Assembly: GCA_013153405.1 (NCBI GenBank)
Contig: JAADEM010000006.1
Coordinates: 1 to 57,544 of the forward strand
DNA from: Chlorobiota bacterium
GTDB lineage: Bacteria; Bacteroidota; Bacteroidia; Bacteroidales; Marinilabiliaceae
Reading direction: 5' to 3'
DNA length: 57,544 nt
Shown: piece by piece, positions 26,513 to 35,965 of the stretch
Layout of the letters: each line of letters opens with the position of its first letter
Numbering within the stretch: position 1 is the first letter of the stretch
Made by a program: the position numbers and the translations under genes
Notes under the pieces: generated by a model
Seen by the model: the letters and a program-made list of their open reading frames with translations, nothing else
Database searches by the model: none
What the model was told of the DNA's origin: nothing

Positions 26513-27823
26513 ATGGACATTAAGACATTACACAATATTTTTCTCTCATGCTCATCAGTAACCACCGACAGCCGCAACTGTCCCGAAGGTTCGATATTTT
26601 TTGCCCTTAAAGGAGAAAGCTTTAACGGAAACCAGTTTGCTGACAAAGCAATAGAAGCAGGAGCAAAATATGCCGTTGTTGATGAAAACACTGAAAGCAT
26701 TTCCGACAATATAATTCTTGTTGATAATGTTCTGAAAACATTACAGGATTTGGCCAACTATCATCGCAGATGGCTTGGCATTCCCATTTTAGCCATTACA
26801 GGTACCAATGGCAAAACAACAACGAAGGAGCTTACAAGAGAAGTACTGAAACAAAAGTTTGAAGTAAAAGCCACAGAAGGTAATTTCAATAATCATATCG
26901 GTGTTCCTCTCACCCTCCTGTCTTTTAACCAGGAAACAGAATTCGGTGTTGTGGAGATGGGTGCAAACCATCCGGGAGAAATAGCATTTCTCTGCAATAT
27001 TGCCGAGCCTGACTTCGGCCTTATTACTAATATCGGCAAAGCCCATCTTGAAGGATTCGGTTCATTAAACGGAGTTATGCAAACCAAAGGAGAACTCTAC
27101 AACTATCTTTCAAAAAATGCCGGAACCATCTTTTCAAACAAAGACAATCCATACCTTTACCAAATGCTGCCTGAAAATACCGACGTGATTTTTTACGGCA
27201 TACAAATACAGAATAACGACGTATTGGTTTCCGGAAAGTCAACAGGAAAAGAGTTTTTTCTGAAATTGACATGGCAAAATAACAATACAGGAAACCAATA
27301 TGATTTAAACACAAACCTGATAGGAGACTACAACCTTGAGAATGTTCTGGCAGCAATTACCGTTGGTTGTTTTTTCAATATCGAAGAAAAAAAAATAAAC
27401 AGTGCTGTAACAGGCTATATACCTTCCAACAACCGCTCTCAATACCTGAAAACAGAAAAAAACGAAATACTGCTTGACGCGTATAATGCCAACCCGACCA
27501 GTATGCAAAAAGCTCTGGATAATTTCAGAAATATTGACGGGACTCAAAAAGCATTAATACTCGGTGGCATGAAAGAACTCGGATACGAATCTTCATACGA
27601 ACACAAAGAGCTTATAAATAAAATAAAAAACATAAATGCAGCTATAATTTTCCTGGTTGGTCCCGAGTTTGTTCCAACACTGACTTTAATACCAGAGGCT
27701 GTTCATTTCAAAGATGTGAACGAATTAATTAAATACATAAAAGAAAACCCGGTTACCAATCATAAAATATTAATAAAAGGCTCGAGAAACAATAAACTTG
27801 AGAAAGTTATAACATATCTGTAA
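26513..27823 (+). CDS. murF: UDP-N-acetylmuramoyl-tripeptide--D-alanyl-D-alanine ligase
   Basis: MurF adds D-Ala-D-Ala to the UDP-MurNAc-tripeptide in cell-wall synthesis in the cytoplasm. The 436-residue protein shows TDSRNCPEGSIFFALKGESF in the N-terminal UDP-binding domain, the ATP-binding ITGTNGKTTTKEL near residue 94, GNFNNHIGVPLTLL, VVEMGANHPGEIAFL and the C-terminal LLDAYNANPTSMQKAL. All are typical of MurF rather than other Mur ligases. It follows gldJ, a conserved neighbourhood in this phylum. Confidence 0.96.
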   Translation: MDIKTLHNIFLSCSSVTTDSRNCPEGSIFFALKGESFNGNQFADKAIEAGAKYAVVDENTESISDNIILVDNVLKTLQDLANYHRRWLGIPILAITGTNGKTTTKELTREVLKQKFEVKATEGNFNNHIGVPLTLLSFNQETEFGVVEMGANHPGEIAFLCNIAEPDFGLITNIGKAHLEGFGSLNGVMQTKGELYNYLSKNAGTIFSNKDNPYLYQMLPENTDVIFYGIQIQNNDVLVSGKSTGKEFFLKLTWQNNNTGNQYDLNTNLIGDYNLENVLAAITVGCFFNIEEKKINSAVTGYIPSNNRSQYLKTEKNEILLDAYNANPTSMQKALDNFRNIDGTQKALILGGMKELGYESSYEHKELINKIKNINAAIIFLVGPEFVPTLTLIPEAVHFKDVNELIKYIKENPVTNHKILIKGSRNNKLEKVITYL

Positions 27824-27843
27824 TTGTTATTAACTTTAACCCT

Positions 27844-27929
27844 GGTTAATCAAAAAACATCATTAACACCATTGATTAACCTGCAATAAGTTTCATATAT
27901 TTTCGTTTCAGGAAAAAACAATGAAACTT
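27844..27929 (+). repeat. Two inverted repeats downstream of murF
   Basis: GGTTAATCAA (27844-27853) faces its exact complement at 27872-27881. AAGTTTCAT (27888-27896) faces ATGAAACTT (27921-27929). Neither is followed by a long T-run, so they are only weak candidates for murF transcript ends. Confidence 0.5.
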
Positions 27930-27944
27930 TAAGTCAGCTTGTAC

Positions 27945-28030
27945 CCTGACATGCCGGCGGTAACATCCCGATTGTCGGTAACTGACACTCCGGCTACTCA
28001 GGATAAGTTCATCCCTGATATTTTATCAGG
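27945..28030 (+). promoter_or_regulatory. Candidate structured leader (attenuator or riboswitch-like)
   Basis: Nested stems are visible. CCTGA (27945-27949) faces TCAGG (27998-28002). GCCGG (27953-27957) faces CCGGC (27990-27994), with symmetrical 3-nt internal loops between the stems. Inside is CCGA/TCGG around 27968-27978. Downstream, CCTGATA (28014-28020) and TATCAGG (28024-28030) form a second hairpin 26 nt before the DUF5916 start codon. Because CCTGA and TCAGG segments alternate, the second hairpin could compete with the first stem. I recognise no known RNA family; the regulatory role is inference. Confidence 0.45.
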
Positions 28031-28056
28031 TTTAATGTAACTAAACTTAAAAAGTT

Positions 28057-30222
28057 ATGAAAAAGTGGTTAGTGCCGGTGCTTTTAACCGGCGTACTCTG
28101 GCAATTCACTCTTCTCACTTTATCAGCACAAGCAAAAAAATCAGAAATAAAAACAGGCAGGTATACCGGAAGCTTCAGCTTCGACGGAATAATAAATGAT
28201 TCCTGCTGGTTAAAAACAGACTCAATCACGAACCTTACTATGGTAGAACCCAAAGAAGAAGGAACTCCCTCCTTTCCTACCGTAGTAAGAATCATTGCTA
28301 ACAAAAAAGAGATAATTCTTGGTATAATATGTTACGACAATTCGCCTGATAAGATAACAGCCTTTTCAAAAGCACGTGACTCCGAATTACGTGGCGAGGA
28401 TTATATCAAATTTGTATTTGACACATATCAGGACGGACGAACAGGATACATTTTTGCCATCAATCCGCGAGGTGCAAGATATGATGCTCTCTCGACACGG
28501 CACGGCGAATCTGAAGACGAAAACTGGGATGCTGTTTGGCAGGCAAAAACACATATAGGAAAAAACTACTGGTCGGCGGAAATCCGTATTCCAATCAAAA
28601 ATCTCACGTTCAACAAAAACCTTAATAAGTGGGGATTTAACATTGAACGACGTATACAACGACTTATGGAAACAGACCGGTGGACGGGTGCAAAACGTGA
28701 TTACAATGTGGCACAAACAAGCATCGCCGGTCTGCTTATAAATCTTCCCGGATTTTCATTAGGTTGGGGATTGCAGATAAAACCCGCAACGGTTTTTGAT
28801 ATATCCAGAAACGCAGGCGAAAAAAGTGTATTTGACTGGCGACCGAGTCTTGACATCACACAGAGAATAACTCCCGAAATAACAGGTCAATTAACCGTCA
28901 ATACCGATTTCGCAGAAACAGAAGTAGACACCCGCCGAACAAACCTGACTCGATTTCCCCTGTTATTTCCCGAGAAAAGGCAGTTTTTTCAGGAAGGTTC
29001 TGATATATATTCATTCGGGCTCGGACTTAGCAGAAGCCTTATACCTTTTTACAGCCGCAGAATAGGACTTTACGATGGTACTAAGGTACCCCTCGATATC
29101 GGAGGAAAAATAAACGGAAAAGTAAAAAACACCAACTTTGGGGCATTATTTACCAGAACCGGAGAAGTTGATTCGCTTCTGAACCCGACAAACATGGGAG
29201 TAATTCGTGTAAAACAGAATATCCTGAAAGAATCAACTGTTGGTATGATAACTACTTTCGGGGATCCTGCCAACCGATCGAACAGCTTCACTTCCGGAAT
29301 TGATTTCACATACAGAACATCAACTTTTAAAGGTGACAAGAACATGCTAATAGGCGGCTGGGGCATGTATAACAACAGAGAAGACCTGACCGGTGACCGT
29401 TCGGCGTTTGGGGCCTCTTTTGATTATCCAAACGATCTGTGGGATATATTTGCTTCGTACAAATACATTGGGAATCAGTTTGACCCCTCACTCGGTTTTG
29501 TACCACGTCGCAGCATTAAGTCATACTCTCTTTCTGTAGATTACATGCCCAGACCTGAGAAGATAGACTTTATACGTCAGTTCTTTTTCGAATCATACTA
29601 TTCTCTGACCACAGATCTTTCCAACCATTGGGAAAGTTATGTGGTTTTCACTGCTCCCATACATTTCAGAATGGAGAGTGGCGACCGCTTTGAGTTCAAC
29701 ATTAAGCCTGCAGGTGAGTATCTGAAAGAGCCATTTGAAATAGCACCCGGTGTTATAATTCCCGCCGGTGGTTATAACTGGATCCGCTCGCGAATTGAAG
29801 TGGAAACAGCAAGCAAAAGATGGATAAACGGACAGGCTACCTGGTGGTATGGCGGTTTCTATAACGGGAAACTCGATCAAATAGAACTACAGCTCTCTGT
29901 ACGCCCTGCACAATGGGCTATAATTGAGCTGAACTACGAAAAGAACATAGGTCGCCTGCCCTGGGGAGATTTCGACCAGAACCTTGTTGGAGCACGGTTG
30001 TCACTTAATTTTACCCCTGATATGCAACTTACATCTTTCATACAATACGATGATATCAGCAATGAAATAGGAACAAACACACGTTTTCGCTGGACTTTCT
30101 TGCCAAGAGGAGATATATTCATCGTTTATAATCACAATCTGAATCGGGATATTGAAAACAGGGATTTTAATTTTATGTCGAACCAGCTGATTGCAAAACT
30201 TACATACAGCTTCTGGCTGTAA
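28057..30222 (+). CDS. DUF5916 outer-membrane protein with N-terminal CBM9-like domain
   Basis: The 721-residue protein starts with a signal peptide (MKKWLVPVLLTGVLWQFTLL, cleavage near LSAQA). Residues from about 35 to 225 look like a carbohydrate-binding family 9-like beta sandwich: FDGIINDSCW, YIKFVFDTYQDGRTGYIFAI, NWDAVWQAKTHIGKNYWSAE. The remainder matches DUF5916, likely an outer-membrane beta barrel, with NTDFAETEVDTRRTNLTRFP, LFPEKRQFFQEGSDIYSFG and a C-terminal strand ending TYSFWL. Proteins of this layout are widespread in Bacteroidota but have no firmly known function. It is a single gene with a leader that may be structured. Confidence 0.85.
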   Translation: MKKWLVPVLLTGVLWQFTLLTLSAQAKKSEIKTGRYTGSFSFDGIINDSCWLKTDSITNLTMVEPKEEGTPSFPTVVRIIANKKEIILGIICYDNSPDKITAFSKARDSELRGEDYIKFVFDTYQDGRTGYIFAINPRGARYDALSTRHGESEDENWDAVWQAKTHIGKNYWSAEIRIPIKNLTFNKNLNKWGFNIERRIQRLMETDRWTGAKRDYNVAQTSIAGLLINLPGFSLGWGLQIKPATVFDISRNAGEKSVFDWRPSLDITQRITPEITGQLTVNTDFAETEVDTRRTNLTRFPLLFPEKRQFFQEGSDIYSFGLGLSRSLIPFYSRRIGLYDGTKVPLDIGGKINGKVKNTNFGALFTRTGEVDSLLNPTNMGVIRVKQNILKESTVGMITTFGDPANRSNSFTSGIDFTYRTSTFKGDKNMLIGGWGMYNNREDLTGDRSAFGASFDYPNDLWDIFASYKYIGNQFDPSLGFVPRRSIKSYSLSVDYMPRPEKIDFIRQFFFESYYSLTTDLSNHWESYVVFTAPIHFRMESGDRFEFNIKPAGEYLKEPFEIAPGVIIPAGGYNWIRSRIEVETASKRWINGQATWWYGGFYNGKLDQIELQLSVRPAQWAIIELNYEKNIGRLPWGDFDQNLVGARLSLNFTPDMQLTSFIQYDDISNEIGTNTRFRWTFLPRGDIFIVYNHNLNRDIENRDFNFMSNQLIAKLTYSFWL

Positions 30223-30248
30223 TTAATGTCGAATGCAAAAATGATTAA

Positions 30249-31298
30249 TCAGTTTAATTCTCTGAAGGTTCTTTGTTTTTTCACAAAAAAGTGCCATACA
30301 AGGCTGCCATTAAACATTTCGTCATGATTTTCTGTGACAACATGCGGTAACAAAGATTTTCTCTTTGCAAGCATTCTCTTAAAATTACCATAAAATGAGA
30401 TATGAGCTTTTGCAACTGCTGCAAAAAATCCGAACTCTCCTTTCAGCAGAAAGTGAACAGCAGCAACACCATCAAGTATCATGCGTAGCAATAACCTGCG
30501 AACAAAACGCCTGCGGGGAAGATTTTTCACCAACATATACAGGTTGTTCCTGAAATTAAGATATGTCTTGTGTGAATTCTGTTGATTCAGAGTTCCGCCA
30601 CCAAGATGAAACACCTCACTCTGTGAAATACTCATTATCTGAAATCCTTTGTTTTTAACTCTCCAGCAAAGATCGATCTCCTCCATATGTGCAAAAAAAT
30701 CTTCATCAAGACCTCTGCAGTTATTATAAATTTCAGACCGTATCATTAGTGCAGCTCCACTACCCCAGAATACGGAAACTGACTCGTCGTATTGTCCCTC
30801 ATCTTTTTCAAGAACATCAAACAGGCGGCCACGACAATACGGGAAGCCATATTTATCAATAAATCCTCCGGCTGCTCCGGCATACTCAAACATATCAGGC
30901 TGTGTATAACTTTTAATCTTGGGTACACATGCTGCAACCTCCGGTGTGTTATCCATTTTTTCAACAAGCGGGGCGAGCCAGTTTTCACCCGGTGCCACAT
31001 CCGAATTCAGCAATACATAATAGTCGGCATCTATCTGTTTAAGACCTTTATTGTAACCTCCGGCAAACCCGTAGTTACGGTCCAGCAATACTAGTTTTAC
31101 TTCTGGAAAAGTATTTTTAATATACTCAATACTGTTATCAGAAGAATTATTGTCGATAATATAAATTTCAGCACCGTCATATACAGTATTTCTCATAACT
31201 TCCGGCAAAAAAGTTTCAAGCAACTTTTCTCCGTTCCAGTTCAATATTGCCACCGCAATTTTAGCTCTGTTTTTCATTCTCTTTTTCAATTGATTCAC
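30249..31298 (-). CDS. Family 2 glycosyltransferase
   Basis: The GT-A fold protein transfers a sugar, probably to an envelope glycan. Characteristic parts are VAILNWNGEKLLETFLPEV at the N-terminus, IIDNNSSDNSIEYI, DADYYVLLNSDVAPGENWL with the DXD-like region, and WGSGAALMIRSEIY followed by DEDFFAHMEEIDLCWR near residue 220. The pattern is that of rhamnosyltransferase-like GT2 enzymes. Starts at 31298 or 31277 (MKNRAKIAVAI) both overlap the upstream acyltransferase gene; the second is more compact. It is the last gene of an overlapping operon with LpxL-like, SuhB and MtaB genes. Confidence 0.88.
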   Translation of the reverse strand: MNQLKKRMKNRAKIAVAILNWNGEKLLETFLPEVMRNTVYDGAEIYIIDNNSSDNSIEYIKNTFPEVKLVLLDRNYGFAGGYNKGLKQIDADYYVLLNSDVAPGENWLAPLVEKMDNTPEVAACVPKIKSYTQPDMFEYAGAAGGFIDKYGFPYCRGRLFDVLEKDEGQYDESVSVFWGSGAALMIRSEIYNNCRGLDEDFFAHMEEIDLCWRVKNKGFQIMSISQSEVFHLGGGTLNQQNSHKTYLNFRNNLYMLVKNLPRRRFVRRLLLRMILDGVAAVHFLLKGEFGFFAAVAKAHISFYGNFKRMLAKRKSLLPHVVTENHDEMFNGSLVWHFFVKKQRTFRELN

Positions 31299-32175
31299 AC
31301 GACCTGTCTTTTACGTGTTTCCAGCGCTTATGCGACCACAACCAGTATTCCGGCTTCTTTTTTATTTCTTCTTCAATATATCTCATTACAGTATCTGTAA
31401 CCTCAAACTCTTCAGTATCTTTCGGATTCTCGAAAAGAGGGACAAACGTCATTTTATAATAGCCGCGTTTAATCTTTTCCATTTTTCCAAACAATACCAC
31501 ATCATTAAATTTCACAGCCATCTTTTCCAGTCCAAGATGAACAGGTGTCTTCTGATTAAGGAAACAGGTATAATGACGATGCTGTCCCGGCGGAGGAGTC
31601 TGGTCTGTAATCACTCCTATAATATAATGTTTTCCCTGTTGCTTTAACCTTAACAAATCCCTGAATACGGTACGCATAGGATAAACAACACCAACGGTAT
31701 TGCTCCTTAATAAATACATGTACCTGTCGAAAGCCTTATTTTTTAACGGTTTATAAATTGCACCGCCAAGATGTTTGAGCACCAGGTTAGCAACGCCAAT
31801 CCATTCCCAGTTACAATAATGCCCAAGCGCTACAAGAATATCTCTTCCCTCATCGTATAATTTATCGGGGTAATCTGTGTTTTCAAAAACAAGATGTCTT
31901 TTTTTATCCTCATTCGATAGTGTCTGAAACTTGATAACCTCTACGAACAAATCGCAAAAATGATGATAAAAACGGTTTTTTATTTCACAAATCTCCTTTT
32001 CTGTTTTTTCAGGAAAAGAATACCTTAGATTTTCAATTATCACATCCTTCCGGTATCCTACAATACGAATAACCCAATAGAGCAAATCTGAAAAAAGATA
32101 CAAAACTCTCCAGGGCAATAAACTTACGGCACCAAGTCCGTAATAAAGCATATAAAATTTTATATTATTCATCAT
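31261..32175 (-). CDS. LpxL/HtrB-like lysophospholipid acyltransferase
   Basis: The 304-residue protein has an N-terminal membrane anchor (YYGLGAVSLLPWRVLYLFS) and the acyltransferase motif LGHYCNWEW, the His-x4-acidic signature of lipid A late acyltransferases. GVITDQTPPPGQHRHYTCFL and KPEYWLWSHKRWKH near the C-terminus also fit the LpxL/LpxM family. It probably adds a secondary acyl chain to lipid A on the cytoplasmic side of the inner membrane. Its start overlaps the suhB stop by four bases, and its end overlaps the GT2 start, so translation is coupled. Confidence 0.87.
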   Translation of the reverse strand: MMNNIKFYMLYYGLGAVSLLPWRVLYLFSDLLYWVIRIVGYRKDVIIENLRYSFPEKTEKEICEIKNRFYHHFCDLFVEVIKFQTLSNEDKKRHLVFENTDYPDKLYDEGRDILVALGHYCNWEWIGVANLVLKHLGGAIYKPLKNKAFDRYMYLLRSNTVGVVYPMRTVFRDLLRLKQQGKHYIIGVITDQTPPPGQHRHYTCFLNQKTPVHLGLEKMAVKFNDVVLFGKMEKIKRGYYKMTFVPLFENPKDTEEFEVTDTVMRYIEEEIKKKPEYWLWSHKRWKHVKDRSCESIEKENEKQS

Positions 32176-32984
32176 TTATTTTCACTTCCGTTTTTCTCCA
32201 CCATAATCCGGTAAATAACATCTTTCATATCATTAAACACATTGCCTCCCGCCGCAATAATTTCTCCTCCGAACAAAAAATCCTCACCTCCTTTAAAATC
32301 CGAAACTTTTCCTCCGGCTTCCTTTATTATGATAATTCCGGCAGCTACATCCCATGGTTTCAGCCCGTACTCATAAAATGCTTCAAACCTGCCACAGGCA
32401 ACATATGCAAGATCGGTAGCAGCCGATCCCAGACGCCTTAACCCGTGCGAATGCTGCATAAAATAGTAAAGAGAATCCATAAAACGGTCAAGGTATTTAT
32501 AATTACTATATGGGAAGCCGGTTGCGATTAAACTATCTTCAACCGAAGTTGCTTTCGACACTGATATCTGTTTTTCATTAAGCCACGCTCCACCTCCTTT
32601 CCAGGCATAAAAACATTCATCAAGCCCGGCCTCGTAAACAACACCTAAAATTATTTCGTTACGATATATAAGCGCAATACTTACAGCATAAGGTGCTACT
32701 CCATGAATAAAATTAGTTGTACCATCAATAGGATCAACAATCCAGTTGTAATCATCGCTTCTGCCTGTTTCTGAGTTCTCCTCCACTATAAAACCTGCAC
32801 CGGGAATAACCTCTTTCAATGCGGCAACAATTCTCTGCTCCGACTGCTTATCTATTTTTGTAACAAAATCATTGTGTCCCTTTTCCTCTATCGAAAGTTC
32901 TCCTTTCACTCCCGACTCTTTAATAAACCTTCCTGTTTCGCGGGCTATATCAACTACCCGGTTACAAATATTTTCAATATTCAT
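32172..32984 (-). CDS. suhB: Inositol monophosphatase family protein
   Basis: The 270-residue Mg-dependent phosphatase has the complete motif set: GHNDFVTKIDKQSEQ near residue 36, FIVEENS near residue 65 (metal-binding glutamates), WIVDPIDGTTNFIHG near residue 83, and LKPWDVAAGIIIIKEAGG near residue 208. E. coli SuhB hydrolyses inositol monophosphate and also takes part in ribosomal antitermination. The physiological substrate here is unknown. It lies 5 nt after mtaB and overlaps the acyltransferase gene. Confidence 0.9.
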   Translation of the reverse strand: MNIENICNRVVDIARETGRFIKESGVKGELSIEEKGHNDFVTKIDKQSEQRIVAALKEVIPGAGFIVEENSETGRSDDYNWIVDPIDGTTNFIHGVAPYAVSIALIYRNEIILGVVYEAGLDECFYAWKGGGAWLNEKQISVSKATSVEDSLIATGFPYSNYKYLDRFMDSLYYFMQHSHGLRRLGSAATDLAYVACGRFEAFYEYGLKPWDVAAGIIIIKEAGGKVSDFKGGEDFLFGGEIIAAGGNVFNDMKDVIYRIMVEKNGSENK

Positions 32985-32989
32985 AATTA

Positions 32990-34306
32990 TTATTTTAATC
33001 TTCCTGATATTGATTCGCCATCAAATGACATAATCTGTAATTTAACATCCCGTATCTGATTTATAAGTGATTCATCATAAGGAACACCCACTCTCAGATA
33101 GTTTTCGGTAAAACCATAAATTTCGCCATCATGCATGGTTTTCTCAAATAGCACTTTTGCTTCGGTACCCAAAAACCGTTTGTAAAAAGCTCTTGTTTTT
33201 TTCTCAGACAGCTCGTGCAATTGTCTGCTTCGCTCTTTACGCTCTTCGACAGGAACTGCCTCTTTGATTTCCAGTGCCCGGGTATCCGGCCGTTCCGAAT
33301 ATGTAAAAACATGTAGTTGTGAATAATCAATTGATTCCAGAAAATCAACAGTTTCACGATATAGTTTTTTCGATTCACCCCTTACTCCTGTTATCACATC
33401 CACTCCGATAAACGCATCTGGCAATACTTTTCTGATGTGCTCAATACGGCTTGCAAACAAAGCTGTATCATACTTACGCTTCATAAGCTTCAGTATTTTA
33501 TCGGATCCTGACTGTAACGGGATATGAAAGTGCGGCATAATTTTTTCAGCTCCAGCCACAAATTCTATAATCTCATTTGTCAGAAGATTGGGTTCAATAG
33601 ATGAAATCCTGTATCTCTCAACCCCGGGCAATTTATCAAGTTCTTTTATCAGTCCGAAAAAAGACTCTCCGGTATTCTTACCAAAATCACCAATATTCAC
33701 CCCTGTAAGAATAATCTCTTTCGCTCCTGTTTCAATCGCTTCCTTTGCCAGTTTCAGGGTTTCATTAATTGTTCCGCTACGGCTCAGGCCCCTGGCCAGC
33801 GGAATTGTACAATATGAGCAAAAGTAATCGCATCCGTCCTGTATTTTCAGAAAGCAACGAGTTCTGTCACCAGAAGAATAAGTAGGCTTAAAATCTTTTG
33901 TTTTGAGTATATTGCCGGTAAACACGCGTGGTGTTTTTTTCTTTTCAAGTCCATTCAGATATTCCAGCACATCCATTTTTTCGTTGGAACCCAGAATTAA
34001 ATCAACACCTTCGATAGATGAAACATCTCCGGGTTTTATTTGTGCAAAACATCCTGTTACAATGATATATGCATCGGGATTTTTCTTTATGGCACGTTTT
34101 ATTGCCTGCCTGCATTTTTTATCAGCTATCTCTGTTACCGTACACGTATTGATAACATAGACATCGGCAACTTCGTTAAAATTAACTTTCTGAAAACCTG
34201 CATTCAGCATCTGACGGGCAATTCCTGATGTTTCACTGAAATTAAGCTTACATCCCAGAGTAAAGAATGCCACCTTTTTATTCTCAAAAACCGCCCTGTC
34301 AATCAT
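32990..34306 (-). CDS. mtaB: tRNA t6A37 methylthiotransferase MtaB
   Basis: MtaB converts t6A to ms2t6A at position 37 of tRNAs using two iron-sulfur clusters and SAM. The 438-residue protein has the three N-terminal cluster cysteines in FTLGCKLNFSE, VINTCTVTEIADKKC and IIVTGCFAQ. The radical-SAM motif is in DGCDYFCSYCTIPLARGLSR near residue 152, and a C-terminal TRAM-like segment follows. The signature GCKLN separates MtaB from MiaB and RimO. It heads an operon with suhB, the LpxL-like gene and GT2. Confidence 0.93.
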   Translation of the reverse strand: MIDRAVFENKKVAFFTLGCKLNFSETSGIARQMLNAGFQKVNFNEVADVYVINTCTVTEIADKKCRQAIKRAIKKNPDAYIIVTGCFAQIKPGDVSSIEGVDLILGSNEKMDVLEYLNGLEKKKTPRVFTGNILKTKDFKPTYSSGDRTRCFLKIQDGCDYFCSYCTIPLARGLSRSGTINETLKLAKEAIETGAKEIILTGVNIGDFGKNTGESFFGLIKELDKLPGVERYRISSIEPNLLTNEIIEFVAGAEKIMPHFHIPLQSGSDKILKLMKRKYDTALFASRIEHIRKVLPDAFIGVDVITGVRGESKKLYRETVDFLESIDYSQLHVFTYSERPDTRALEIKEAVPVEERKERSRQLHELSEKKTRAFYKRFLGTEAKVLFEKTMHDGEIYGFTENYLRVGVPYDESLINQIRDVKLQIMSFDGESISGRLK

Positions 34307-34420
34307 TGTTAATTTAAATGAATATTACCTGCGGCAAAAGTATTAAAAACAATTGACTTAATTATAATCTTTATAAATTCACAGGTTCTGTTACCCGTTA
34401 AACCTTTATTATTAAAAAAA

Positions 34421-34481
34421 GAGGATATCCCCAAAAACATAACCACGATGTCATTGCGTAAAAGAATTTGGGGACATCCTC
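34421..34481 (-). terminator. Terminator of the PhoH-like gene, with long loop
   Basis: GAGGATATCCCCAAA (34421-34435) faces TTTGGGGACATCCTC (34467-34481) with one mismatch and a 31-nt loop. On the minus strand a run of seven T follows. A 13-base part of the left arm recurs at the right end of the window (57532-57544). Confidence 0.7.
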
Positions 34482-34504
34482 CTAAATAAAATTTACTTAT
34501 AGAC

Positions 34505-35824
34505 TTATAGAATATGTGAAGCAAGTTCTGCCAGATAACTTCGCTCTCCTTTCACCAGATTAACGTGAGCAAACAAATCCTGACCTTTCATTTTGTCGGT
34601 AAGGTAAGCCAGACCGTTTGACTGCATATCGAGGTAAGGGCTGTCAATCTGCTCAATATCACCTGTAAAAACCATTTTGGTTCCTTCTCCTGCACGGGTT
34701 ATTATAGTTTTCACTTCATGAGGTGTAAGGTTCTGAGCTTCATCAATTATAAAGAAAGAGTCAGACAGACTTCTTCCTCTGATATATGCCAGAGGAGTAA
34801 TAACCAGTTGCTCGTTACGAAGCATCTCATCAATCAGAAAATTCTCCCTGCCCTGAGCTTTAAACCTACTCTTTATCACACCCAGATTATCAAATAACGG
34901 CTGCATATAAGGGCCTATTTTCTCATTCACATCACCCGGAAGAAAACCTAAATCCCGGTTAGCAAGAGGCACGATCGGTCTGGCAAGAAGAATTTGATTG
35001 TAATCCTCATGTTGTTGAAGTGCAGCAGCCAATGCCAGCAACGTTTTTCCCGTTCCTGCCTTACCCGTAAGAGAAACAAGTTTTATTTCGGGATTCAACA
35101 GAGCATGCAATGAGAAAGTTTGCTCGGCATTTCTGGGTTCAATACCAAACGCACTGTGTTTTTCCACCCTATGTATCAAATTATTAAACGGGTCGAAATA
35201 TGCAAGAATACTCTGATTTCCATTCCTCAGCACAAAATATTGGTTTGCCGGCATTTCTGCATCAAGCGGAAACTGATCCTTCGGAACGGATTTTTTCTCA
35301 TACAGCAAAGCAATGAAGTTCTGGTCAAAATCATCATACACTTCAACGCCTTTATACAAAATATCAAGATTCTTAACTTTATCCGATTCATAATCCTGAG
35401 CAACAAGACCAAGGGATTTTGCCTTCATCCTCATATTAATATCCTTTGTGATGAGAATTACCTTACGTTTCGGAAATTTATCCTTAATATAAAGGGCTAT
35501 TGCCAGAATACGATGATCGGCACTTCTCTCTGAAAAAGACTCGTTCATTATTTCTGGAAAAGGTTTTCCTGTTGCCACAAACAATTTTCCCTTTCCCGGA
35601 CCTAAAGACACTCCGTCACTAAACAACTTCTCTCCTGCCAGTCGATCCAACTCACGAACAAACTCACGTGCCTGGTAATTTATCAGGTCATTTCCCTTTT
35701 TAAACTTATCCAGTTCTTCAAGAACCGTTATCGGAATGATGATGTCGTTATCATCCATATTATAGATACACTTATGGTCATGAAGCAACACATTGGTATC
35801 AAGAATAAATATTTTTTTAGCCAT
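34505..35824 (-). CDS. PIN-PhoH family ATPase
   Basis: The 439-residue protein joins an N-terminal PIN domain (ILDTNVLLHDHKCIY, with acidic residues typical of a metal-dependent RNase; about residues 1-140) to a C-terminal PhoH ATPase. The ATPase has GKAGTGKTLLALAAALQ near residue 254 (Walker A), FFIIDEAQNLTPHEVKT near residue 360 (Walker B) and FTGDIEQID. This PhoH2/YlaK-like arrangement is thought to be an RNA helicase coupled to RNA cleavage. Substrates are unknown. It is divergent from folC and ends in a hairpin terminator. Confidence 0.9.
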   Translation of the reverse strand: MAKKIFILDTNVLLHDHKCIYNMDDNDIIIPITVLEELDKFKKGNDLINYQAREFVRELDRLAGEKLFSDGVSLGPGKGKLFVATGKPFPEIMNESFSERSADHRILAIALYIKDKFPKRKVILITKDINMRMKAKSLGLVAQDYESDKVKNLDILYKGVEVYDDFDQNFIALLYEKKSVPKDQFPLDAEMPANQYFVLRNGNQSILAYFDPFNNLIHRVEKHSAFGIEPRNAEQTFSLHALLNPEIKLVSLTGKAGTGKTLLALAAALQQHEDYNQILLARPIVPLANRDLGFLPGDVNEKIGPYMQPLFDNLGVIKSRFKAQGRENFLIDEMLRNEQLVITPLAYIRGRSLSDSFFIIDEAQNLTPHEVKTIITRAGEGTKMVFTGDIEQIDSPYLDMQSNGLAYLTDKMKGQDLFAHVNLVKGERSYLAELASHIL

Positions 35825-35965
35825 AACAATAAAATTTTGGTTACTTAAATTTAATTAATTTAAACGAAACATTATCTTCCGACCACCCTCTTTTAAATGC
35901 ATATTTAATTTATTTAACTTTACCCTCCGGTTTAATTACATAAATTATCATTTCTTTCTCTCATT

